Of a stretch of DNA of 64,000 nucleotides, positions 1-7,158 are shown in pieces. Within the stretch, counting starts at the first letter, position 1. Each line of letters starts with the position of its first letter. A model generated the notes under the pieces. The model was not told the DNA's origin and did not search any database. It saw only the letters and a list, made by a program, of their open reading frames with translations. The position numbers and the translations under genes are program-made. Location: NCBI GenBank assembly GCA_031378345.1, contig JANNDY010000003.1:1-64000 (forward strand), given 5' to 3'. This DNA is from Emticicia sp031378345. GTDB lineage: Bacteria; Bacteroidota; Bacteroidia; Cytophagales; Spirosomataceae.

Positions 1-1
1 T

Positions 2-175
2 CAAGGCTTACAGCGACAAATTGAAGCACTCGAAAGTAAGGTTTTTAAACTTGATTCTGCAAATACCGTCCTTGATTCCTTACGTATCAAGAATATTTAT
101 GATAGTCCTAATAAGTCTAACGCTCAACATTTCGGGGAACTCTCAAAGCGATACCCTAAAAAAAGGTCAGATTGA
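2..175 (+). CDS. 3' end of a coiled-coil protein (partial)
   Basis: An open frame enters from the left edge and stops with TGA at 173-175, giving the last 57 residues of a protein. The visible part has heptad-like spacing of Leu/Ile with many Glu, Lys and Gln, followed by a basic tail (KRYPKKRSD), so it is probably a coiled coil. The next gene starts inside it in another frame (77-bp overlap), a compact arrangement common in phage lysis or tail-accessory cassettes. It could be an inner-membrane spanin-like protein, but the N-terminus is outside the window and no family is recognised. Confidence 0.5.
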   Translation, partial: QGLQRQIEALESKVFKLDSANTVLDSLRIKNIYDSPNKSNAQHFGELSKRYPKKRSD

Positions 176-491
176 CAGCCTTACAAGTTGGATAGGCTAT
201 ATAAATACTGATTTGCTTGATTATGACTTAGTGAAGCAAAAGAGTACCGTACAGGGCGAAACCATCAAGGGTTTACGTGCTATTTCTTACAAAAAAGACT
301 TATTGAGCAACCGCAAAGAAACAAAATTGAATTTATTTTCAACGGAAATAATTCAACTTCAAAGCAAAGTTATTACGCTACAATCAACGCTTACAACAAC
401 GAAGCGAAAGGCGTTCAGGCGTGGAGTAATTAACTTTGCTTTGGGGTGCAGTACATTTTTTTTAACAGGCAAAATTTTAAACTTTTACTAA
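99..491 (+). CDS. Small protein with N-terminal signal-like and C-terminal membrane segments
   Basis: A start at 99 is preferred over the upstream ATG at 21, because it gives a short hydrophobic N-terminus (MIVLISLTLNIS) and leaves the upstream frame to the overlapping gene. The 130-residue product has a Lys/Gln/Thr-rich middle, probably helical, with repeated Leu spacing. It ends in a hydrophobic stretch (about residues 108-126) followed by a short tail. It overlaps the preceding gene by 77 bp and is followed 1 bp later by the next small gene, so the four genes 2-1349 form one operon. I recognise no family. The overlapping-frame layout recalls two-gene spanins, but no lipobox is seen. Confidence 0.5.
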   Translation: MIVLISLTLNISGNSQSDTLKKGQIDSLTSWIGYINTDLLDYDLVKQKSTVQGETIKGLRAISYKKDLLSNRKETKLNLFSTEIIQLQSKVITLQSTLTTTKRKAFRRGVINFALGCSTFFLTGKILNFY

Positions 492-492
492 T

Positions 493-657
493 ATGCTTTA
501 CATCATTTCTGATTCTGTAAATCAAAAAGAAATTGAGGTTCAAATCCTTGATAATAAAATCAAAAAGGGAACTTTTAAGTTTGACAAGGCTTATGGCTAT
601 CCGTATGCTTTGATTGAAGGCGAAAAGTTTTTCTTTAATTCTATGTTACCTTTATGA
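493..657 (+). CDS. Small hypothetical protein, 54 aa
   Basis: A short open frame starts at ATG 493, 1 bp after the previous stop, and ends at TGA 655-657. That stop shares four bases (ATGA) with the start of the lipoprotein gene downstream, the usual signature of translational coupling, so I accept it as a gene despite its length. The product is soluble-looking, alternating charged and hydrophobic residues, with an aromatic C-terminal half (YGYPYALIEGEKFFF). No family recognised. Confidence 0.6.
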   Translation: MLYIISDSVNQKEIEVQILDNKIKKGTFKFDKAYGYPYALIEGEKFFFNSMLPL

Positions 658-1349
658 AACTCGGCAAACTAATATTTTTTGGTGTATTAATTTTTGTCGC
701 TTGTGGCAAAAAAAAGAAAATTTCACCTAAAACAACGACAACAAATAGCGGTGGGACTGGTGGAACAAATACTACTATTACGCCACCACCACCACCGCCC
801 CCACCACCACCACCACCACCGCCACCAAATGAGGAGAATTTTTTTAGGTTTTATCCTAAAACAAATTCAAGTCCATACCCAAACACGAACCCCGTTGAAG
901 TGCCAAATATTAATAATTATATGGCTTTTCAATTTGCATCTTGGAGTATTATAAGTAAACCAGCATCAAACGAAAATGCACTTTTGCAAAGTTGGATAAA
1001 GTTTGAGTTGTACGACGATGCAAATAATTTGGTTTGTGAGATACAAGACAAAAGGGCAAATTTCCACCCTAACTTTGAACCTTTTTTCCCTTTGGGTACA
1101 GATTTAAGGCATAATAACCATTTGTACGAATATCGTAAATATTTGCCCGTAGGAAATTATAGGCTTGAATTTTACAATATTTCACCACAAACAATTGAGC
1201 AAGATTTGAGATTAGGCACACAAGGCATAGGAGGGGACGTTTATAGCTTAATAAACCAATCGGTAGGTATAGAACACCATACTTATAATTTCACTATTGA
1301 AAATAAGCCTAATGGTCAAATGTATGAATTTGATTGTAACCCTTATTAA
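654..1349 (+). CDS. Proline-repeat lipoprotein
   Basis: The N-terminus is a lipoprotein signal with a lipobox ending at Cys17 (FVAC), followed by a Lys run, a Thr/Gly-rich linker and an uninterrupted run of 15 prolines encoded mostly by CCA triplets. The remaining 170 residues look like a compact beta-rich domain with many aromatics. The polyproline rod probably holds this domain away from the membrane. The gene is last in the operon and is followed by a strong hairpin at 1386. I do not recognise the C-terminal domain. In a prophage context it could be a surface-modifying (superinfection-exclusion type) lipoprotein, but that is inference. Confidence 0.7.
   Translation: MKLGKLIFFGVLIFVACGKKKKISPKTTTTNSGGTGGTNTTITPPPPPPPPPPPPPPPNEENFFRFYPKTNSSPYPNTNPVEVPNINNYMAFQFASWSIISKPASNENALLQSWIKFELYDDANNLVCEIQDKRANFHPNFEPFFPLGTDLRHNNHLYEYRKYLPVGNYRLEFYNISPQTIEQDLRLGTQGIGGDVYSLINQSVGIEHHTYNFTIENKPNGQMYEFDCNPY
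783..827 (+). repeat. CCN triplet repeat encoding 15 prolines
   Basis: Fifteen proline codons in a row, mostly CCA. Slippage would add or remove whole codons, so the rod length could vary without breaking the frame. Confidence 0.85.
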
Positions 1350-1385
1350 ATCATTACCAATATTCATCGTATTTTCATGACAACT

Positions 1386-1413
1386 AAAAAAGCCCTCATT
1401 TGAGGGCTTTTTT
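1386..1413. terminator. Bidirectional intrinsic terminator
   Basis: A 13-bp perfect stem (AAAAAAGCCCTCA / TGAGGGCTTTTTT, 2-base loop) lies between two converging genes and has T-runs on both strands. Confidence 0.85.
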
Positions 1414-1426
1414 GTTGTGGATACGG

Positions 1427-1837
1427 TTATTTTCGCCTGTATAATGTATTAGTAATTTTAATGTTTACTGGCAAATTTGTTGATTTTAATGTTTCAATGT
1501 ATTCAAGTTTATCTCCAATTATTTGACCATTTGCAGTAGCCGTAAAGTTTACGGCAATCCCTCCAATATCAACAGTTTGTTTATAAATGCCTGTAAACGA
1601 TGTTCCATTTAGAAAAATCTCATAACTTACAGTTTCATCATTCAGCATATATTTACCGTTGTTGTCTTGAGTTATTTCTACATTAGTGTCGGGGTTTATG
1701 TCTTTTTGTGTTTGCCCCGAATAAAATATTTCAATATCTCCACTACCCGAAAACTTGCCTAATATTGGCGAAATTTGTTCTTTTGTTGTGCAACTCAATA
1801 GCACAATAAATGAAAACACAGCATAAAGTTTTTTCAT
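1427..1837 (-). CDS. Small lipoprotein, 136 aa
   Basis: The N-terminus is a lipoprotein signal with a lipobox ending at Cys16 (LLSC). The mature part has alternating hydrophobic and polar residues and many Thr, Ile and Gly, suggesting a small beta-barrel or sandwich. It converges on the polyproline lipoprotein and shares its terminator. No family is recognised. It lies inside the element-like region and may be a cargo gene. Confidence 0.65.
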   Translation of the reverse strand: MKKLYAVFSFIVLLSCTTKEQISPILGKFSGSGDIEIFYSGQTQKDINPDTNVEITQDNNGKYMLNDETVSYEIFLNGTSFTGIYKQTVDIGGIAVNFTATANGQIIGDKLEYIETLKSTNLPVNIKITNTLYRRK

Positions 1838-1868
1838 TGGAATTTTGTTTAAGTGAGTACGAAAGTAA

Positions 1869-1898
1869 AAAGCCGTTCGGACTTTTCCAAACGGCTTT
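1869..1898 (-). terminator. Intrinsic terminator after the 1906-2103 gene
   Basis: Stem AAAGCCGTT / AACGGCTTT with a T-run on the minus strand, just downstream of the leftward small gene. Confidence 0.7.
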
Positions 1899-1905
1899 AA
1901 GTTTT

Positions 1906-2103
1906 TTACGGCATTGCATTAATCATTTGCACTTTGAGTTGGTAATTAAGCAGTTCAATCATACTTAAATATTCTTCATAGTAGTAGCCCCTTTCTTGGT
2001 TAGTAAGGTAGCCGTTAATGTCGGAATAGGTAAAAGCAATATAAAAATGCTCTAAAATTTGAATAGTTTCCGCAGAAACTTCGATTGTTGGGTTTGCTTG
2101 CAT
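1906..2103 (-). CDS. Small hypothetical protein, 65 aa
   Basis: The frame is open further upstream (to 2226), but that extension runs through a large hairpin. I therefore prefer the ATG at 2103, preceded by a GAGAA purine stretch. The product is acidic and aromatic, with a Tyr-rich middle (RGYYYEEY) and a hydrophobic C-terminus; it is probably helical. A promoter-like element and a structured RNA lie immediately upstream, and a terminator follows. No family recognised. Confidence 0.45.
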   Translation of the reverse strand: MQANPTIEVSAETIQILEHFYIAFTYSDINGYLTNQERGYYYEEYLSMIELLNYQLKVQMINAMP

Positions 2104-2138
2104 TTTCTCAGAATGTTTTAAGCATTTATTTAAAAGGC

Positions 2139-2284
2139 AAAATAAAAACGAGTGCCTTACTACTCGTTGCTTGTTGTCCTGAGAAACAACCCTAAAGCCT
2201 TTCAGCAATAGGACAAGGTAAGGCACTCGTTTAGAATATTTCTATACTTTTGCTTTGCTATTTCAATTTCTCAGGTTGTAATAA
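2139..2284 (-). ncRNA. Candidate structured small RNA or attenuator leader
   Basis: On the minus strand a promoter (TTG-N19-TACTTTTG) is followed by about 145 nt that closes with a 14-bp perfect stem (2218-2231 with 2147-2160) directly followed by TTTTTATTTT. An inner 7-bp helix (2210-2216 with 2174-2180) makes a rod-like fold. The 3' half can instead form a local hairpin (AACGAGT / ACTCGTT) before the same T-run. It may be an independent sRNA or a leader controlling the gene at 2103. No known RNA family is recognised. Confidence 0.5.
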
Positions 2285-2290
2285 GCATTA

Positions 2291-2320
2291 CAAAAGTAGT
2301 AAAGAATTTTATAAAGTCAA
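2291..2320 (-). promoter_or_regulatory. Bacteroidota-type promoter for the RNA at 2284
   Basis: On the minus strand TTG (2320-2318) is separated by 19 bp from TACTTTTG (2298-2291), matching the TTG-N19-21-TAnnTTTG consensus. Confidence 0.6.
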
Positions 2321-2328
2321 GTGGTTTT

Positions 2329-2631
2329 TTATACGCTCCTAATATTAAATGTTTTGTTACTGGCATCAAACAGAATAATATTTGGTTCAAAGGTTGTTTG
2401 CTCCATGAGTTCGCAACGAGCAAAGTCAGAAAGAATAAAATTTCCATTATAATAAATTTCAAAACAAAAGTGTTCTGCATAGTCTTTTAGGGCCTTCAAT
2501 ATACTTTCTTCAATGGTTTCACCTCCTAAGGGCGAATATTCCTTCCAACTGTCAGAAAAATAGCTAAACAGTCTAATTACTTTATACTTATCAGTAGGGT
2601 AGGTTTCAATTACTTTTTTTAAAGTTATCAT
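2329..2631 (-). CDS. Hypothetical protein, 100 aa
   Basis: A leftward frame with ATG at 2631, coding for an alpha/beta-looking soluble protein (KKVIETYPTDKYKVIRLFSYF at the N-terminus, an acidic central helix, then a beta-rich C-terminus). It lies 79 bp after the methyltransferase pair in the same orientation. No domain is recognised. It may belong to the same phage or element module as the methyltransferases. Confidence 0.55.
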   Translation of the reverse strand: MITLKKVIETYPTDKYKVIRLFSYFSDSWKEYSPLGGETIEESILKALKDYAEHFCFEIYYNGNFILSDFARCELMEQTTFEPNIILFDASNKTFNIRSV

Positions 2632-2710
2632 TTTGTTTTTTTAGTTTAAAATGTTTGCTTTCAGGAACGAATGAATCTCGAGATAAAACGGTAGTGTTTC
2701 TCAGCGATGG

Positions 2711-3535
2711 TTAATGAGTTCCGGAGTAAAACGTTTCGTTACAAGGTGCAAAGTTCAGAGCTTTCAAACGCTTAGTAAATTCACGGTTTCGGCAAGCACC
2801 AGAAAAATACCGTTTCCTTCCTGGCACTATTCTGCCACAACTACAAACGCATAATTTAGAGTTATAAATGGTAGCTGGATTTTGTTTCACAGTTGCACTC
2901 ATTACAGCCAGGCCAATGACGGAAGAAATCCCTAAATGTACTCCATTACCTACCGCCCTATACTTTGCCGTTTGTGTAAAGTTTTCAAGTTCGGGTGTTT
3001 GCACAAAGCCTTGCAACTCGCAAAACTCTCTAAATCCTTTGCGTTCTTTTGCTTTACCGTCAGAAGCGGTAAGGCATTTTTCAGAAACTCCAATAAATTT
3101 TACTTTTTCGGGAAGTTCCAAAATAAGCCCTTCCAAACTCCCAAATTGAAAACAACGATTTCGACTTTGTGAAAAACCTAAATCTTTAGGGCTTAGATTA
3201 AATCTTTGCACGTGGTAGCCATTTATTTCGATATTTGGCACACGTGTAACATTTTCAAGTAAAAACCATTGTGGTTTGCACTCAATCACAACACGTTTAA
3301 ATTCATTCAACATTTCCAAACTGTAACCGTTTGGATTTCGGTTTAAACCGCTAAAGCTCTGACACGGTGAGCCACCAATAATGCCACCAAAAACATTTTC
3401 AATTCCTTTAAAATCCCGAATATCTCCATTTAGAATTTTTTCGGGTGCAGAAACCACACAAAAACCGTTATCGGTGAAACCTTTGTCTAACATTCCTATT
3501 CCGCTAAATGTTGAAAGGATTAAGTTTTTATTCAT
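2711..3535 (-). CDS. DNA cytosine-C5 methyltransferase
   Basis: Transfers a methyl group from SAM to C5 of cytosine in a DNA recognition sequence. The conserved motifs are in order: SAM-binding FSGIG (residues 10-14), catalytic Pro-Cys (PCQ at 57-59, with Cys58 the nucleophile), ENV at 94-96, QSRNR at 123-127, and a late AVGNGV motif. At 274 residues it is short, leaving a small target-recognition region, as in phage enzymes. The C-terminal tail carries four closely spaced Cys (CVCSCG and GAC) that could bind zinc. It follows the adenine methyltransferase by 3 bp, and no restriction endonuclease is adjacent. The pair is probably an orphan, anti-restriction or epigenetic system. Target site unknown. 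Confidence 0.9.
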   Translation of the reverse strand: MNKNLILSTFSGIGMLDKGFTDNGFCVVSAPEKILNGDIRDFKGIENVFGGIIGGSPCQSFSGLNRNPNGYSLEMLNEFKRVVIECKPQWFLLENVTRVPNIEINGYHVQRFNLSPKDLGFSQSRNRCFQFGSLEGLILELPEKVKFIGVSEKCLTASDGKAKERKGFREFCELQGFVQTPELENFTQTAKYRAVGNGVHLGISSVIGLAVMSATVKQNPATIYNSKLCVCSCGRIVPGRKRYFSGACRNREFTKRLKALNFAPCNETFYSGTH

Positions 3536-3538
3536 AGT

Positions 3539-4381
3539 TTAAGGTTTGAGTTTTATCATTGAAAATATTGCATTACGTTCCAAGTTGGGCATGAAGTTTA
3601 TTTTTGATTCTAAATTTTTGGCAATCCTTTTTATCCGTTCCCTATCTCGAAAGTTTTTACCATAATATCTATAATCGTGCAATTCTGTTATTTCCTCAGG
3701 GTTGTAGTTTAAATACAAATGCTCAATTGCTTTCTTTCCGCTTCGTGTAACGCTTTCAAATTCAATTAAGTACCAATCTTTCAACTCATTTGCATACATT
3801 TCATTCGGGTATGTACTTATTAAAACATCGCATTTGAGTTCCTGAATGTATCGCAATAATTCAAGGTGTTGGATCGCAGTCATTTCATGCTCGTATCTAT
3901 GCCTTGATTTCCTTGTTTCAATTGGATATGGAGGGTCAAGATATAAACAGGTAGTTTGAAAGCAAGTACGAAATTTTAATATTTTTAAATATTCCATTGC
4001 ATCTAAATTTCTAAGGTTGCATTTTGATTCAAGAATTTCATGCCATTTTTCACAAACTCCCTTTGAAATGTCATTTAAATATGAATATTCAGACTTTCTT
4101 TTGTTTGAAAAGATACTCCCATTGCCTAAATATGGTTCTATATAAACATTATGAGGTCTAATGACATTAATAATTGTTTGGAATGTACCGCTTGAGCCTT
4201 TACCACCAAAATACGACTGATACGGTTTAGCTGAAGTATCGATTTTTTTTTCGATTCTGGCCACCAAGTACTTTTCTTCGTTGTTAGCAGCTGACAACGC
4301 AATTTTATTCGTTACTCCAGTATCGCTTTTTTTAGCGATTCGGTCCACCACGCATTTTTGTTCGATAAGTCCAGGTTTCAT
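3539..4381 (-). CDS. D12-class DNA adenine-N6 methyltransferase
   Basis: Methylates N6 of adenine. Visible motifs are FGGKG (58-62), SAM-binding EPYLGNGS (82-89) and catalytic DPPY (149-152), the order of the alpha (D12/Dam) group. The length (280 aa) fits the family. The first 55 residues form an extra N-terminal extension built of two imperfect copies of one segment (VVDRIAKKSDT and LVARIEKKIDT, about 30 residues apart), mirrored in the DNA. The gene leads a two-gene operon with the C5 methyltransferase, consistent with an orphan phage or element modification pair. It could alternatively be the M subunit of a system whose nuclease lies outside the window. Confidence 0.88.
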   Translation of the reverse strand: MKPGLIEQKCVVDRIAKKSDTGVTNKIALSAANNEEKYLVARIEKKIDTSAKPYQSYFGGKGSSGTFQTIINVIRPHNVYIEPYLGNGSIFSNKRKSEYSYLNDISKGVCEKWHEILESKCNLRNLDAMEYLKILKFRTCFQTTCLYLDPPYPIETRKSRHRYEHEMTAIQHLELLRYIQELKCDVLISTYPNEMYANELKDWYLIEFESVTRSGKKAIEHLYLNYNPEEITELHDYRYYGKNFRDRERIKRIAKNLESKINFMPNLERNAIFSMIKLKP

Positions 4382-4419
4382 TTTTCAAAAATCGTTTAAG
4401 CATGAAAATTTATTTTGGT

Positions 4420-4446
4420 GCAAAGTTGGAGGGCTTCCAACTTTGC
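4420..4446. repeat. 11-bp inverted repeat upstream of the methyltransferase operon
   Basis: GCAAAGTTGGA and TCCAACTTTGC form a perfect hairpin with a 5-base loop, 39 bp upstream of the adenine methyltransferase start. It has no adjacent T-run, so an operator or leader structure is more likely than a terminator. Confidence 0.6.
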
Positions 4447-4450
4447 GGAG

Positions 4451-4512
4451 TTACGTAAATATTAATCGTTTTGGTTCGCTTTGCTCTCACAAATCAGATT
4501 AATATTTCGTAA
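4451..4512. repeat. 16-17-bp near-perfect inverted repeat
   Basis: TTACGTAAATATTAATC (4451-4467) pairs with GATTAATATTTCGTAA (4497-4512) apart from one extra base. It lies between the ATPase operon end and the methyltransferase operon start, beside the hairpin at 4420. It probably marks the control region of the methyltransferases. Confidence 0.6.
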
Positions 4513-4528
4513 TCCTTTAAGGTTGGAG

Positions 4529-4750
4529 TTATTTGTCTTCATTCAAATAAAGAGTTTCCAAGGCTTTATAAGTCATTTTCGAAATTAACCCTACTATTGT
4601 TTTACTATCTTTATTGCAAGTTGAATGATTAAAAACCAATTCAGTTTTATTAATAAACTTTGAAGTAGTTATGTTAAAATCCGAAAGTCCAAATTCATTA
4701 CAGACATCATAAATTTTAGACTTAAATTGTTGTTGTTGTTTAGGTGTCAT
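4529..4750 (-). CDS. Hypothetical protein, 73 aa
   Basis: Small acidic/basic mixed protein beginning MTPKQQQQFKSKIYDVCNEF, with a predicted helix, a short central beta stretch (SDFNITTSKFI) and a C-terminal helix. It starts 5 bp after the RecA-like ATPase and ends the leftward early operon. No family recognised. Confidence 0.55.
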   Translation of the reverse strand: MTPKQQQQFKSKIYDVCNEFGLSDFNITTSKFINKTELVFNHSTCNKDSKTIVGLISKMTYKALETLYLNEDK

Positions 4751-4755
4751 ATCTG

Positions 4756-5826
4756 TTAAATATTTAAAGTATAAAGATTTTCATTTAATTTTAGTAATTC
4801 TAAATCAAAAGCCTTGTCAATTTTGCGTTTACAGGCGGTTTTTTGAGATTCTAATTTAGTTGTTTTGTTAATACTGGTGTCATAATTCAAAAATCCTGTA
4901 ACAACAGCGTTTTTGTCGAGAGTGGTACTGGTTGCAAAGATTCTCTTTAGAATATCTTTGAGTTCGTTGTTTTTGGTTTCCTCTGACTTTTCCGAAATTG
5001 CTTTTACCATCATGTCATCTAATCGAGCGAACCCGTGAAGTTCTTTGTCCCACTTAAACAAAATATCGTCAAAGTCCCGACCGTCCCGAATCATTTTACA
5101 GGAAATTTTATGGATTTCGGTCTTTCTGTCTTTACTTACCGAAACATTGCAAACGCATTTCCGTTCCGCTTCCTGTCCGATATGTCCACGACTGCCGCCC
5201 CCATCCTTTCCTTCATGTATAGTCATAACTACACTTGTTTTTTGCGTTAATTGTTTCAAAACTAAATCTATAACTTTCTTGCTTGCTTCTTCATTATTGA
5301 CAGAATCTAAGAAATCTGTAATACCGTCCATAACCAAAAGACTTGCATTAGGGTAGTCATTAAAGCAGTCAATTAATGCGAACATTCTTTCCTCCATGTT
5401 ATAATGCCTAAAATTCGCAAAGATTAAATTTTTCGGTTCGGTTTCGTTTTCATACCCAGCGACTTTACAAGCCTTTATCAAAAATTCTTTTGTTTTAGAC
5501 TTGCTTTGTTCGGTATCTATGAAAATAATTTCATTTTCAGCGTAAACACTTCTAATGCCTAAAGTTTTTGTTTCATCTACTTCCCTCATTAGTGCAGTTG
5601 CTAACACATAAATTAAAATATTAGATTTTCCTACTTTCTTTTGACCAGAAACAAGCATAATATCGCCTTGCGTACAAGCCCAACCTTCATTTATAAATAT
5701 ACTTGGGGTTGTGGGTTCTACTTTTGTCTTTTTTGTTATTCTTGATTCTTGAAAGTAGTTTATTTTGGGTGTATTGGATAGTTCGTTTTCATTTGTCAGT
5801 ATTGAGGAAATTAGCTTTTCTTTCAT
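4756..5826 (-). CDS. RecA-like (AAA_25/RepA-type) replicative ATPase
   Basis: A cytoplasmic P-loop ATPase of the RecA/DnaB-helicase superfamily. Walker A is at about residues 60-68 (SGQKKVGKS), followed by a helix and IFIDTEQ. Walker B is at 163-168 (LLVMDG). A later TIHEG and the RGHIGQEAERK segment fit the sensor and arginine-finger positions of the RepA/AAA_25 group found in plasmids, phages and ICEs. The C-terminal 90 residues lack a recognised domain and look helical, perhaps DNA-binding. It is the largest gene of the leftward early operon and the best candidate for replication or recombination initiation of the element. Confidence 0.82.
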   Translation of the reverse strand: MKEKLISSILTNENELSNTPKINYFQESRITKKTKVEPTTPSIFINEGWACTQGDIMLVSGQKKVGKSNILIYVLATALMREVDETKTLGIRSVYAENEIIFIDTEQSKSKTKEFLIKACKVAGYENETEPKNLIFANFRHYNMEERMFALIDCFNDYPNASLLVMDGITDFLDSVNNEEASKKVIDLVLKQLTQKTSVVMTIHEGKDGGGSRGHIGQEAERKCVCNVSVSKDRKTEIHKISCKMIRDGRDFDDILFKWDKELHGFARLDDMMVKAISEKSEETKNNELKDILKRIFATSTTLDKNAVVTGFLNYDTSINKTTKLESQKTACKRKIDKAFDLELLKLNENLYTLNI

Positions 5827-5837
5827 TGGTTAGAATT

Positions 5838-6146
5838 TTATTCATTAAATGCCGTAAACCCTTTTTTAAATAATCTTACTTCGTTGTGCATGGTTAGATT
5901 AAATTCTAACCCGAACCATTCAAGTTCTCTAATAAATGAATCTATGAATTTTTTATCAAAAACTTTTTCCGTTTGATTTAGTGAAAGTTCTTGGTTTTCA
6001 GCGATTAAATTTTTAATCAACATCAAAAATTCAGTTTCTTGCTTTATGGTTTTTTGTTGCCATGTACCCGAAAGTTCAGCCGTTTGTACTTGCTGAATTT
6101 TCTTTTCTAAAATTTCTTGCAAGCGGTTAAAGTTTTCGGGTTTCAT
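5838..6146 (-). CDS. Hypothetical protein, 102 aa
   Basis: A helical, Gln/Glu/Lys-rich protein (NRLQEILEKKIQQVQTAEL at the N-terminus) with probable coiled coil in residues 5-60 and an aromatic C-terminal segment. Its ATG overlaps the stop of the preceding frame by four bases, and it lies 11 bp before the ATPase. It may be a partner of the ATPase. No family recognised. Confidence 0.6.
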   Translation of the reverse strand: MKPENFNRLQEILEKKIQQVQTAELSGTWQQKTIKQETEFLMLIKNLIAENQELSLNQTEKVFDKKFIDSFIRELEWFGLEFNLTMHNEVRLFKKGFTAFNE

Positions 6147-6375
6147 GTCAGTAAGGCAATAATGTTATCAATTTGCATTTTTAGTTTGAAGTTTTTACCA
6201 ACTTTCATATTTTCCAAAGCATCAATTGAGTTGCTATTTTTTAACTCTAATTTTTGATTTTTTTAGTGTTTTCTGCATATTTCAAAAGCAAATTATTATA
6301 ATCATTCTCGTAATTTTCCTTTGATTTTTGCAAAAACTTATTTTGCAGTTCTTTGATTATTAGGTAGTTATCCAT
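6143..6375 (-). pseudogene. Small helical gene with a frameshift in an A7 run
   Basis: ATG at 6375 opens a frame that stops after 42 codons (6247). Adding one base to the A7 run (6258-6264 on the plus strand) lets the same protein continue as ...NTKKNQKLELKNSNSIDALENM... to TGA at 6143. That stop overlaps the next start as ATGA, exactly as in its neighbours, which supports the longer 77-residue product as ancestral. The cause may be a real deletion, slippage-based expression or a homopolymer sequencing error. The protein is Lys/Glu/Asn-rich and probably coiled coil. No family recognised. Confidence 0.55.
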
Positions 6376-6386
6376 TTCGGTAGTTT

Positions 6387-6533
6387 TTAAAAGTGAAAGT
6401 TTGAAAGTTTATCTATTATGATTGAATTTACTTTTTGCCGTTGTTTTGCTTTTTCTTCTATTTCGGTTGCTTCACGGCAGGGCGTACATTCATAGCCCCG
6501 TAGCTTAGTACATTTCTTTCCGCAAGTTTTCAT
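6387..6533 (-). CDS. Tiny four-cysteine (zinc-ribbon-like) protein, 48 aa
   Basis: The product begins MKTCGKKCTKLRGYECTPCR: two Cys pairs (C4-x3-C8 and C16-x2-C19) that could hold one zinc ion, followed by a charged helix rich in Glu, Lys and Gln. It sits 11 bp upstream of the next gene and 17 bp after the tiny membrane protein in the early operon. Phage-encoded small zinc proteins often modify host transcription or bind host enzymes, but no function can be assigned here. Confidence 0.5.
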   Translation of the reverse strand: MKTCGKKCTKLRGYECTPCREATEIEEKAKQRQKVNSIIIDKLSNFHF

Positions 6534-6550
6534 CGTGTACGTGTTTACGG

Positions 6551-6631
6551 TCAAAAAAATAGGACAATTAGCATTATAGCCACAAATGGCAAGTATGCGA
6601 TAGTTCGGAGTATTGCTTTAAGGTATTTCAT
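6551..6631 (-). CDS. Single-pass membrane miniprotein, 26 aa
   Basis: MKYLKAILRTIAYLPFVAIM followed by LIVLFF: a basic N-terminus and one hydrophobic segment. Its ATG overlaps the upstream stop as ATGA, the same coupling seen throughout this operon, which is the main support for it being translated. Confidence 0.45.
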   Translation of the reverse strand: MKYLKAILRTIAYLPFVAIMLIVLFF

Positions 6632-6957
6632 TTGTCAATCTTTTTTAGGAGTAGTAAGCAGAAATTCAAATTGTCAATATCAGAATACTTTTTTGAATAC
6701 ATTTTTTTCATCATTGCAACAAATTCTTTCAATGGAAGGTCGGCATCTAATCTTGTAATCCATTCGCTTACAGTGTCGAGTTTCATTACTTTTTTGTCGA
6801 GTATTACGGCATCGAAAAGGTGTAATTCTTTGCATCGAATTTCATACTCTTTTCCTGTTTCATAGTAAGGTTTATTTACTCTAAAGGTCGTAAACGAATT
6901 ATTGTACAATTTGCCGTTCCAATTCTGTGAGAAATTTATGTAGTCTTTCATATTCAT
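6628..6957 (-). CDS. Hypothetical protein, 109 aa
   Basis: A soluble alpha/beta protein with an aromatic N-terminus (NFSQNWNGKLYNNSF) and a Lys-rich helical C-terminus. Its central part (YEIRCKELHLFDAVILDKKVMKL) resembles a small beta-barrel of the kind seen in ASCH/PUA-like nucleic-acid-binding domains, but this is only a resemblance. Four-base overlaps with both neighbours place it firmly in the early operon. The start could be the second Met (6951). Confidence 0.55.
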   Translation of the reverse strand: MNMKDYINFSQNWNGKLYNNSFTTFRVNKPYYETGKEYEIRCKELHLFDAVILDKKVMKLDTVSEWITRLDADLPLKEFVAMMKKMYSKKYSDIDNLNFCLLLLKKIDK

Positions 6958-7154
6958 TTAGGATAAAAAGTTAGAGTTAAATTTCCATCATCATTGCCTG
7001 TTACATCAAATTCAAAACCTTCACATAATAATCTTGTGAAGTCGTCATTGTCTAAATTGCCCAAAACTTCGATTGAAAATTTCTTTTCGGTTTCTTTTAT
7101 CATTCTCCAGTGGAAACCAAGAATAAGAAATACTTTTAAAATTTGCTCTTTCAT
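6954..7154 (-). CDS. Hypothetical protein, 66 aa
   Basis: A small protein with a hydrophobic/aromatic N-terminus (ILKVFLILGFHW) and an acidic second half ending in a beta-like FDVTGNDDGNLTLTFYPK. It starts 4 bp after the preceding gene and overlaps the next by 4 bp. No family recognised. Confidence 0.55.
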   Translation of the reverse strand: MKEQILKVFLILGFHWRMIKETEKKFSIEVLGNLDNDDFTRLLCEGFEFDVTGNDDGNLTLTFYPK

Positions 7155-7158
7155 AATT

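Noticed and set aside
694..954. Open frame with a His-rich run across the CCA repeat
   Set aside because: It is the shifted reading of the polyproline codons of the lipoprotein gene; it has no start context and overlaps a better-supported gene.
2868..3172. Plus-strand frames inside the C5 methyltransferase gene
   Set aside because: Antisense shadows; the minus-strand protein has all family motifs in order.
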